Shown: piece after piece, positions 1 through 5,187 of the stretch | Layout of the letters: each line of letters begins with the position of its first letter | Position numbering within the stretch: the stretch's first letter is position 1 | NCBI GenBank assembly: GCA_003222855.1 | Contig: QHXH01000201.1 | Span: forward strand, 6,639 to 12,217 | Direction of reading: 5' to 3' | Source: Acidobacteriota bacterium | Lineage (GTDB): Bacteria; Acidobacteriota; Blastocatellia; Pyrinomonadales; Pyrinomonadaceae | DNA length: 5,579 nt | Notes under the pieces: generated by a model | The model's database searches: none | Seen by the model: only the letters and a program-made list of their open reading frames with translations | Told to the model about the DNA's origin: nothing | Made by a program: the position numbers and the translations under genes

Positions 1-1409
1 CTTTGATCTGAACTCTGTCCTTGATTACCACCCTGACCCTGACCGCCTTGACCTTGTCCACCGCGACCACCTTGTCCTTGGTCCTGTCCTTTGACCTGAA
101 CCTTCGCTCCGGGTACGAGTCGTAGTTGGCCATCGGTCACTACCTGTTCGCCGGGCTTCAATCCGTCTTCGATCACGGTCATCGATTCCATCGCCGTGCC
201 TGTCTTTACTGTTCGGATCTCAACCGTGCCGTCAGCCTTCACGACGTAGACGAATGACTTGTCTTGTCCGACTTGCACGGCCTGAGATGGCACTACGATC
301 GCCTGGGTCGCTGTTCCCAGCGTCAGGACCACGTTCACGAATTGGCCGGGATAGAGCCGGCGATCGTCATTAATAAAAGTTGCTTTCAGACGAACAGTGC
401 CTGTCGTAGGATCGACTGTGTTATCGACCAAAGAAAGCTTACCCTTGACGGGATTAGATTCGTCACCGGGGATTTCACCGTCCACTACGAGTCCTTCTTT
501 GCCGGACGCCTGGCGAATGCCAGGAAGTTCGTGTTCAGGAACCGAGAAGGTCACGTAGATCGGAGACGAAGTCGTGATCGTTACCATCGCCGTCGTGTCG
601 TTTGCGCGCACCAGATTACCGGCCGTCACCGCGAGGTTGCCGGTCTTGCCGGCGAGGGGCGCGCGAATCGTCGTATAGCTAAGCTGGACGCGCGCGTTTT
701 CAACTGTCGCTTCTTCCGCTTTCTGCGCAGCTTGCAGGTTTGCAACCGACGATTGATCCGCCCGGACCGTCGCTTCACTCGAGTGCAGCTTGGCCAGGTC
801 GTTGTCATATTGCTCGCGCGGAATCACGCCGGCCTCCACCAGACGCAGATCGCGATTGACCACTACCCGATCGTTGGCCGCGGTTGCTTCGTCGCGCGCG
901 ACAATATCGTTTCCCTGACGCACCGCGGCCATGGCTTTCAGCAGATTCGCTTCGGCCGTACTAAGCTGGGCTTGCAGCGGACGCGGATCGATCGTGAAGA
1001 GCACGGCGCCCTTCTTAACTTCCTGCCCCGGTACGAAAGCGACGCTCATTAACGTGCCCTCAACTTGCGATCGGATGGCAATGGTTGAAAGCGCTTCCAC
1101 ATTGCCAATGCTTTTGATTTGGATGGGAACGTCCTGTTGAGTCACCGGCGCGACCGCGACCGGAACGACTTCGCCGCGGCCGGCACGGCCTGCGCCTGGC
1201 GTTGCAGCTCTGTCGCCAAGAAACCTCCAAAGAACGACGAGCAACACCACCAGCACAACTATGCTTACGATCTGAATGATGCGGGCCCGCGTCTTACGAG
1301 GACGACTGGCGGTCGCGGTCTCGACGCGCGCTGGACTGTTGACACCAGCATCGGCGGCGTTTCCGCCGACGGACCGATTAGGAATTTCCGTTGAGATGTG
1401 TTCCTCCAT
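1..1409 (-). CDS. RND efflux periplasmic adaptor (membrane fusion protein, MdtA/AcrA type), 3' end cut by window edge
   Basis: The minus strand is open from an ATG at 1409 to the left edge, giving 469 residues without a stop. Seen: a basic N-terminal stretch (residues 36-43, RPRKTRAR), one membrane helix (about 44-64), then the adaptor fold. This is a first barrel/lipoyl half (about 81-142, with RSQVEGTLMSV and PGQEVKKGAVLFTIDPRPL), a helical hairpin (about 145-242), the second lipoyl half (YTTIRAPLAGKTGNLAVTAG, about 245-264), a beta-barrel (about 282-365, with VDPTTGTVRLKATF) and a membrane-proximal domain (about 370-440). In this family the adaptor links an inner-membrane RND pump to an outer-membrane channel in drug or metabolite export. 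A Gln/Gly-rich tail follows from about 441. An in-frame TAG (1416-1418) lies two codons upstream, so ATG 1409 is the first possible start. No good Shine-Dalgarno precedes it; GGAGG lies just inside the gene. The pump gene is expected past the left edge, which I cannot see. Confidence 0.93.
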   Translation of the reverse strand, partial: MEEHISTEIPNRSVGGNAADAGVNSPARVETATASRPRKTRARIIQIVSIVVLVVLLVVLWRFLGDRAATPGAGRAGRGEVVPVAVAPVTQQDVPIQIKSIGNVEALSTIAIRSQVEGTLMSVAFVPGQEVKKGAVLFTIDPRPLQAQLSTAEANLLKAMAAVRQGNDIVARDEATAANDRVVVNRDLRLVEAGVIPREQYDNDLAKLHSSEATVRADQSSVANLQAAQKAEEATVENARVQLSYTTIRAPLAGKTGNLAVTAGNLVRANDTTAMVTITTSSPIYVTFSVPEHELPGIRQASGKEGLVVDGEIPGDESNPVKGKLSLVDNTVDPTTGTVRLKATFINDDRRLYPGQFVNVVLTLGTATQAIVVPSQAVQVGQDKSFVYVVKADGTVEIRTVKTGTAMESMTVIEDGLKPGEQVVTDGQLRLVPGAKVQVKGQDQGQGGRGGQGQGGQGQGGNQGQSSDQ

Positions 1410-1552
1410 CGCGATCTATCAAGGCCTGCCCAGCGAAATGTCCGCGATGGGCGACCGGGGGCTCGACGACAATCAGGTATAGCTGGGTTGTCTTATGGTC
1501 GCATAGATATCAACGCCTTCGCAAAGACATTGGTTACAGAAACAGTCGTGCG

Positions 1553-1564
1553 CACAAATTTGTG
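1553..1564. promoter_or_regulatory. 12-bp perfect palindrome, candidate operator
   Basis: CACAAATTTGTG is its own reverse complement. It overlaps a second palindrome, GTGCGCAC (1548-1555), and ends eight bases before a consensus TTGACA. The placement just upstream of a -35 box suits a dimeric regulator acting on the peptidase gene, or on both divergent genes. No regulator gene is in view, and a chance palindrome is possible. Confidence 0.3.
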
Positions 1565-1572
1565 AAATGCCC

Positions 1573-1601
1573 TTGACATCCGCATCGCCTGTGATAAGAC
1601 T
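1573..1601 (+). promoter_or_regulatory. Possible sigma-70-like promoter for the S9 peptidase
   Basis: A perfect TTGACA (1573-1578) is followed after 16 bases by TAAGAC (1595-1600), a poor -10 match (three of six). It lies about 55-80 bases upstream of the ATG at 1656, a normal leader length. An alternative -10, TATAAA (1631-1636), lacks a -35 partner. The promoter is tentative. Confidence 0.35.
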
Positions 1602-1645
1602 GTGGACCACAAGCCCGGCCTCGCCTGGACTATAAAGCAAACAAC

Positions 1646-1655
1646 GGAGTGAGCC
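1646..1655 (+). promoter_or_regulatory. Ribosome binding site deciding the peptidase start
   Basis: GGAG (1646-1649) lies six bases before ATG 1656. It supports this start, which also places a classical signal peptide at the very N-terminus. Confidence 0.7.
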
Positions 1656-4124
1656 ATGAGAATAATTAAATCATCGCGACCATGCGTGTCATTCATCCTT
1701 GGAGTTGCGCTAATCGCAAGTTCGCTGGCGTTAGCCTCAGCGCAACAGCCGGCCACGCAAAAACGGCCGCTGACACATAAGGATTACGACACCTGGCATT
1801 CGATTCAGTCTCCACAAATTTCGCGTGACGGAAAATTCGTCGCCTATGCCTACATGGCCCAGGACGCTGACAGCGAGATCGTCGCGCGCAATGTCGCATC
1901 GGGAAATGAATGGCGCGCCACGCGCGGATATCGGCCGCCGGCTCCCCCTCCGGACGATTCACTGCCAAACTTCGGTGAGCTGATCGCCGCGCAAGGACGG
2001 TTGGCGCGTCCGGCGTTCACGGCTGACAGCCGCTTGGTCGTTTTCAGTATTGAGCCGGCCAAAGCCGAATTGAATAAAGCAAAGAAGGACAAGAAGAAAC
2101 CGGACGACATGCCAAAGAACGCGCTCGGCATCATGGATCTCTCGAATGGGCAGGTGGCAAGAATTGATCGAGTCAAGAACTTTCAGGTACCGGAAGATGG
2201 CGCGGGCTTCGTCGCTTACTTGCTGGAAGCAAAGCCGGGAACATCGCCGAACAGAGACGGCGCCGCATCGAAGGAGACTCCCACGTCTCCATCATCGGAA
2301 AGTCTGGAAGAGACCGATACTTCAGCGGAAGCCCCACAGTCGCGGCTGGCGGGACGAGGTCCAAAGAAAGAGTACGGCACCGATCTGATCGTACGAAACA
2401 CGACGACGGGAACTGAGCGCACTTTCAGCGACGTCCTCGATTACAGTTTCAGCAAAGATGCGAAGACACTCGCGTTTACCGTCTCATCGAAAAATGAAGA
2501 GACAAATGGCGTGTACGTCATAACCCCGCAGACCGAAGCGGCGCCCACGCCGCTGGTCGCCGGCAAGGGCAAGTATCAAAAGCTGACGTGGGACGAAGAT
2601 CAAACCGAATTGGCATTCATCAGCGATCGCGACGATCAGGAATCGAAGCAGGCCAAGTTTAAGGTTTATCTTTGGGAGCGCGGCACTAGCCCGACCGTAA
2701 AGGAGGGCTCAGATCGGAACCATGCTTCTTCTGTTCCGGCGCCGGTTGCTTCTGAGATCGTTTCCAACTCATCTCCCGGCTTCCGCAAAGACTTCGTCGT
2801 CAGCGACAAAGCCAACTTGAGCTTCTCACTCGATGGCAGCCGGCTACCAGACGAAGACATTCCTGCCGACGAAAAAGTACTCGTCGATCTTTGGCATTGG
2901 CGGGACGATTACGTTCAGCCGATCCAAAAGGTGCGCGCAGAGCAGGACCGGCAGCGATCATATCGCGCCGTCTATGTGGTCAAAGACAAGAAATTCGTCC
3001 AACTTGCCGACGAGAAAATGGAGTCACTCGCTCCTGCGACCGATGGGCGATTGGCGATCGGATCGGACAATCGCGCTTATCGAATCATCAGCGATTATGA
3101 TCCGGGATTGACTGATTTCTATGTAGTTAACGCTGAAGACGGCAGCCGCAAACTCGTGACCCAAAAACAGCACGGGAATGTTTCGTTTTCGCCTGGCGCA
3201 AAGTATGCGATCTATTTTGACGGCAAGGATTGGAACTCTTATTCGATTGCCGGCGGAACGATAGTCAACCTTACCAGGAACCTGCCCGTGCACTTCTTCA
3301 ACGAAGACAACGACACGCCCGAACTACCCGGGTCGTATGGCCTCGCCGGTTGGACCAAAGATGATCATGACCTGCTGATTTACGATCGTTACGACGTGTG
3401 GCAGGTATCTCCCGATGGCAGCGCAGCCAGGAACCTGACGGATGGGGTCGGCCGCCACGATAAGATTCAGTTTCGCTATGTGCGGCTCGATCCCAAAGAA
3501 CGTTCAATCGATCCGGCCAAGCCCTTGTTGTTGCACGCAGAGAACGAAGACACGCGCGATTCAGGTTTCTATCGCGATCGAATCAATGGCGGCAAGCCGG
3601 AAAAATTGATCATGGGCGCGAAGGATTACAACAATCCGACCAAAGCAAAAGACGCCGATGCGCTGATGTTCACGGCGTCGCGCTTCGATGAGTTTCCCGA
3701 CATTTGGATCACTGATGCGAACTTCAGGAATCCAAAGAAAGTAAGTAACGGTGATGCGCAGCGCGCCCAATTCAATTGGGGCACGGGTGAATTGGTGCCG
3801 TTCAAGAATACCGATGGCGTGGCTTTAAAAGGTCTGCTGCTTAAACCTGACAACTTCGATCCAAAAAAGAAGTACCCGATGATCGTTTACATCTATGAAC
3901 GACTCACGCAAGGCTTGTCATGCCGGACATCGTTTACACGACCGGCTATCCGGGACGCAGCGCTTTGCAATGCGTGCTGCCCGCCATTCAAGCCGTGGTC
4001 GATAAAGGTTTTGTTGACGAGGCGAACATCGGCATTCAGGGACACAGTTGGGGTGGCTATCAAATCGCTTACATGGTTACGCAGACAAATCGTTTCAAAG
4101 CCGCGGAAGCCGGGGCTGCAGTAG
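1656..4124 (+). CDS. N-terminal part of broken S9 peptidase: signal peptide, beta-propeller and start of hydrolase domain
   Basis: This 822-residue open frame is genuine S9 sequence to about residue 752; the last 70 residues (from GLSCRTSF) are out-of-frame translation. Residues 1-29 form a Sec signal peptide (basic MRIIKSSR, hydrophobic core, ASA before QQ), so export across the inner membrane is expected. Residues about 40-720 are propeller-like, with repeated strand motifs such as SPQISRDGKFVAY, FSKDAKTLAF, LSFSLDGSRL and VSFSPGAKYAIYF. A charged low-complexity linker covers about 196-238. Residues about 343-363 look like an inserted dispersed repeat. The hydrolase domain starts near KPDNFDPKKKYPMIVYIY; Tyr747 aligns with the oxyanion-hole tyrosine of DPP-IV (Tyr547). 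The real domain is truncated and lacks Ser, Asp and His, so the product as read should be inactive. Confidence 0.85.
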   Translation: MRIIKSSRPCVSFILGVALIASSLALASAQQPATQKRPLTHKDYDTWHSIQSPQISRDGKFVAYAYMAQDADSEIVARNVASGNEWRATRGYRPPAPPPDDSLPNFGELIAAQGRLARPAFTADSRLVVFSIEPAKAELNKAKKDKKKPDDMPKNALGIMDLSNGQVARIDRVKNFQVPEDGAGFVAYLLEAKPGTSPNRDGAASKETPTSPSSESLEETDTSAEAPQSRLAGRGPKKEYGTDLIVRNTTTGTERTFSDVLDYSFSKDAKTLAFTVSSKNEETNGVYVITPQTEAAPTPLVAGKGKYQKLTWDEDQTELAFISDRDDQESKQAKFKVYLWERGTSPTVKEGSDRNHASSVPAPVASEIVSNSSPGFRKDFVVSDKANLSFSLDGSRLPDEDIPADEKVLVDLWHWRDDYVQPIQKVRAEQDRQRSYRAVYVVKDKKFVQLADEKMESLAPATDGRLAIGSDNRAYRIISDYDPGLTDFYVVNAEDGSRKLVTQKQHGNVSFSPGAKYAIYFDGKDWNSYSIAGGTIVNLTRNLPVHFFNEDNDTPELPGSYGLAGWTKDDHDLLIYDRYDVWQVSPDGSAARNLTDGVGRHDKIQFRYVRLDPKERSIDPAKPLLLHAENEDTRDSGFYRDRINGGKPEKLIMGAKDYNNPTKAKDADALMFTASRFDEFPDIWITDANFRNPKKVSNGDAQRAQFNWGTGELVPFKNTDGVALKGLLLKPDNFDPKKKYPMIVYIYERLTQGLSCRTSFTRPAIRDAALCNACCPPFKPWSIKVLLTRRTSAFRDTVGVAIKSLTWLRRQIVSKPRKPGLQ
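2682..2708 (+). repeat. Dispersed repeat copy inside the S9 peptidase coding sequence
   Basis: These 27 bases match 4645-4671 at 24 positions (differences at 2686, 2699 and 2701). Here they are read in frame as GTSPTVKEG (residues 343-351). AGCCC (2688-2692) and GGGCT (2705-2709) can pair. The surrounding peptide, up to about residue 363, is Ser/Pro/Ala-rich and interrupts what in relatives is a short link between the YLWERG strand and EIVSNSSPGFRKDF. Confidence 0.65.
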
Positions 4125-4600
4125 CGAATATGACCAGCGCCTACAGCGGAATTCGTTGGGGTACTGGTCTGCCGCGACAATTTCAATACGAGCATTCGCA
4201 ATCGCGCATTGGCGGCAGCCTTTGGGAATACCCAATGCGATATCTCGAAAACTCGCCGCTGTTTCATGTCGACAAAGTGCAGACACCGCTGCTCCTAATC
4301 AACAATGACGAAGATGATGCGGTGCCGTGGTACCAGGGCATCGAATTTTTCTTGGCACTGCGCCGATTGAACAAAGAGGCGTACATGTTCAGCTATAACG
4401 GCGAGAAGCATGGCCTGCGCAAGCGGATCAATCAGAAGGATTACACGCATCGCTTGCAGGAATTCTTCGATCACTTTTTGAAAGGCGCACCCGCGCCTGA
4501 GTGGATGGAGAAAGGCATTCCTTATTTGCAGCGCGAGAAGGAAAAAGAAAAGTATCGGGTGGCGGATAGCGATGGACCGTTACAGAACCACGAGCGGTAG
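3920..4600 (+). CDS. C-terminal catalytic part of broken S9 peptidase
   Basis: These 226 residues carry the whole catalytic triad of an S9 alpha/beta hydrolase. The nucleophile Ser43 is in GHSWGGY (codon 4046-4048), Asp132 is in NNDEDDAVPW (aligned with DPP-IV Asp708), and His164 is in NGEKHGL (codon 4409-4411). Motifs typical of this subfamily are intact: PDIVYTTGYPG, NMTSAYSGIRWGTGLPRQFQ, QSRIGGSLWEYPMRYLENSP and FFDHFLKGAPAPEWM. The ATG at 3920 is an internal Met of the ancestral protein, not a natural start. A weak AAGG (3910-3913) six bases upstream could allow some restart, but the product would lack a signal peptide and propeller. The frame overlaps the N-terminal part by 205 bases in another phase. 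The TAG at 4598-4600 ends it, followed directly by repeat-rich spacer. Confidence 0.85.
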   Translation: MPDIVYTTGYPGRSALQCVLPAIQAVVDKGFVDEANIGIQGHSWGGYQIAYMVTQTNRFKAAEAGAAVANMTSAYSGIRWGTGLPRQFQYEHSQSRIGGSLWEYPMRYLENSPLFHVDKVQTPLLLINNDEDDAVPWYQGIEFFLALRRLNKEAYMFSYNGEKHGLRKRINQKDYTHRLQEFFDHFLKGAPAPEWMEKGIPYLQREKEKEKYRVADSDGPLQNHER

Positions 4601-4638
4601 CGAGCGGATCAAAGAGTCTTCTCTGGCGGACCGCGTTG

Positions 4639-4671
4639 GGTCGGGGCAGTAGCCCGACCGTGAGGGAGGGC
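4639..4671 (+). repeat. Dispersed hairpin repeat, spacer copy
   Basis: GGTCGGG (4639-4645) and CCCGACC (4653-4659) form a 7-bp stem around a 7-base loop. Bases 4645-4671 match the copy in the peptidase gene (2682-2708) at 24 of 27 positions. No T-run follows the stem, so it is not a standard terminator for the peptidase gene. Confidence 0.65.
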
Positions 4672-4731
4672 GTCTTCGCTTGCGAACTAACATTCGCGCT
4701 TGTCTCACATTTGCTGAAGATCAGATTGAAG

Positions 4732-4759
4732 CGTCGCGGAGCGACGTCTGAATTTAGCC
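4732..4759 (+). repeat. Hairpin-plus-tail dispersed repeat, copy A
   Basis: Stem CGTCGC/GCGACG (4732-4737 and 4741-4746) has a GGA loop and is followed by the tail TCTGAATTTAGCC. The same architecture recurs at 5139-5169 with a related tail. Confidence 0.55.
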
Positions 4760-4800
4760 CGATCTTTCAAGTCTCCTGAGTTGGCTGAGACTTGAACGGG
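4758..4800. repeat. Bulged inverted repeat (REP-like hairpin)
   Basis: TTCAAGTCTC (4766-4775) and GAGACTTGAA (4787-4796) pair perfectly over 10 bp around an 11-base loop. After a 4-base bulge (4762-4765), CCCG (4758-4761) pairs with CGGG (4797-4800). There is no T-run on either side, so a REP-like or RNA-stabilising structure is more likely than a terminator. Confidence 0.5.
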
Positions 4801-4902
4801 GAGCCTTGATGTCGACGCGCCGCTTACTCTATCACGCAATCCGAACTCTTGAAATAAATGACTCCAGTACTTATGCACTTTGAGAGGAGCCGAGAACTTT
4901 AT

Positions 4903-5021
4903 GCTGGGAGCGCGGACGTCCCCGTCCGCAAAGCGCCGCCAGGCGCGAAGTATTTGTTAGTAGGGTTAAGTCATTTTCGCGCTTCGCGCTTAGTGCGGAC
5001 GGGGGCGTCCGCGCTCCCAGC
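4903..5021. mobile_element. 119-bp long inverted repeat, MITE/REP-like non-autonomous element
   Basis: The 28-bp arms 4903-4930 and 4994-5021 are reverse complements apart from one position, which would be a G-T/U wobble. An A-T pair at 4902/5022 extends them to 29. The 63-base centre contains further pairing: GCGCGAAG (4943-4950) with CTTCGCGC (4982-4989), or alternatively GCGCC (4933-4937) with GGCGC (4942-4946). Each arm has a substructure of its own: GCGGACG and CGTCCGC occur within one arm. It encodes no protein. I see no convincing target-site duplication. The arm motif resembles repeats I associate with Acidobacteriota genomes, a memory-based impression. Confidence 0.6.
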
Positions 5022-5077
5022 AAAATGAAATCCCTAATTCTGAAACTGCGTCACTAGCATCACTCCCATCTCTATTA

Positions 5078-5111
5078 ACAAAAAAGCGGCCGTCACCGGC
5101 CGCCTTCTTTT
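5078..5111 (-). terminator. Bidirectional Rho-independent terminator
   Basis: GCGGCCG (5086-5092) and CGGCCGC (5097-5103) form a 7-bp all-GC stem with a 4-base loop. Read on the minus strand the stem is followed by six or more Ts (A-run 5080-5085), ideal for ending the TonB-family gene that stops at 5188. Read on the plus strand it is followed by CTTCTTTT, which could also stop transcripts coming from the peptidase gene. Confidence 0.85.
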
Positions 5112-5133
5112 CCTGGAGGAGCCCTCCACCAGG
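5112..5133. repeat. Small imperfect hairpin beside the terminator
   Basis: CCTGG (5112-5116) pairs with CCAGG (5129-5133). After a single A-A mismatch, GGA pairs with TCC inside. It lies just before the terminator on the TonB-gene transcript; its role is unknown. Confidence 0.35.
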
Positions 5134-5138
5134 TTAGT

Positions 5139-5169
5139 CGCCGCAAAAGCGCGGCGTCTAAATTCAACC
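5139..5169 (+). repeat. Hairpin-plus-tail dispersed repeat, copy B
   Basis: Stem CGCCGC/GCGGCG (5139-5144 and 5151-5156) has loop AAAAGC and tail TCTAAATTCAACC. Relative to copy A (4732-4759), the stem has a paired T-to-C and A-to-G change that keeps pairing, and the tail matches at 10 of 13 bases. It sits in the 3' untranslated part of the TonB-family transcript. Confidence 0.5.
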
Positions 5170-5187
5170 GCACATTTCAAAGACAAT

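Larger units (their letters stand above)
1410..1655. other. Divergent intergenic region between adaptor and S9 peptidase
   Basis: This 246-bp spacer separates two genes transcribed away from each other. Rightward signals are a TTGACA box (1573-1578), the palindrome CACAAATTTGTG (1553-1564) and a GGAG ribosome site (1646-1649). For the leftward gene I find only a TATACC box (minus strand, 1476-1481) with no convincing -35 partner at the right distance. Short open frames here have no codon or motif support. Confidence 0.7.
1656..4600 (+). pseudogene. Secreted S9-family serine peptidase (prolyl oligopeptidase/DPP type), frame-broken by an apparent internal deletion
   Basis: The two overlapping open frames at 1656-4124 and 3920-4600 together make one S9 peptidase of about 980 residues. 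The family trims peptides in the periplasm or outside the cell, using a beta-propeller that gates an alpha/beta-hydrolase domain. Homology runs in the first frame to KKKYPMIVYIYERLTQ (to about 3911) and resumes two bases out of phase at MPDIVYTTGYPG (3920). In relatives I recall, about 32 residues separate the YE of this strand from the PDIVY motif; here only 20 bases do. That implies loss of about 76 bp, which is 1 modulo 3 and exactly the phase shift seen. The conventional product therefore has a propeller but no catalytic triad. A true deletion and an assembly or consensus error cannot be told apart from the sequence. The clean codon pattern on both sides suggests a recent lesion or an artefact rather than an old pseudogene. 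Confidence 0.85.
4601..5187. other. Repeat-rich non-coding spacer between convergent genes
   Basis: No supportable gene lies in these 587 bases. They hold, in order: a dispersed repeat with hairpin (4639-4671), a hairpin-plus-tail repeat (4732-4759), a bulged long hairpin (4758-4800), about 100 bases without visible structure (4801-4902), a 119-bp long inverted repeat (4903-5021), a terminator (5078-5111), a small imperfect hairpin (5112-5133) and a second hairpin-plus-tail repeat (5139-5169). Confidence 0.75.

Noticed and set aside
264..1052. A 262-codon plus-strand open frame opposite the efflux adaptor
   Set aside because: It is a shadow of the adaptor gene, whose minus-strand protein shows clear family motifs; the plus-strand translation is Arg-rich and has no recognisable domain.
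2671..2683. TTGGGAGCGCGG in the peptidase resembling the arm start of the 119-bp element (TGGGAGCGCGG)
   Set aside because: It encodes the family-like residues LWERG, the match is only 11 bases, and it stops where the arm sequence continues; likely coincidence.
3905..3925. Programmed ribosomal frameshifting joining the two peptidase frames
   Set aside because: There is no slippery run at the junction, and a frameshift would not restore the roughly 25 residues that appear to be missing.
4639..4671. Terminator for the peptidase gene
   Set aside because: The stem is GC-rich but no T-run follows, and the segment matches a repeat found inside the peptidase gene.
4809..4883. A 24-codon open frame in the spacer preceded by GGGGAG
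   Set aside because: It is too short and has no recognisable motif. The GGGGAG partly overlaps the end of a hairpin repeat, so the spacing may be chance.
4601..5187. CRISPR array or RNA gene in the repeat-rich spacer
   Set aside because: The repeats are of different kinds, unevenly spaced and few, with no regular spacers; no tRNA- or rRNA-like fold is evident.
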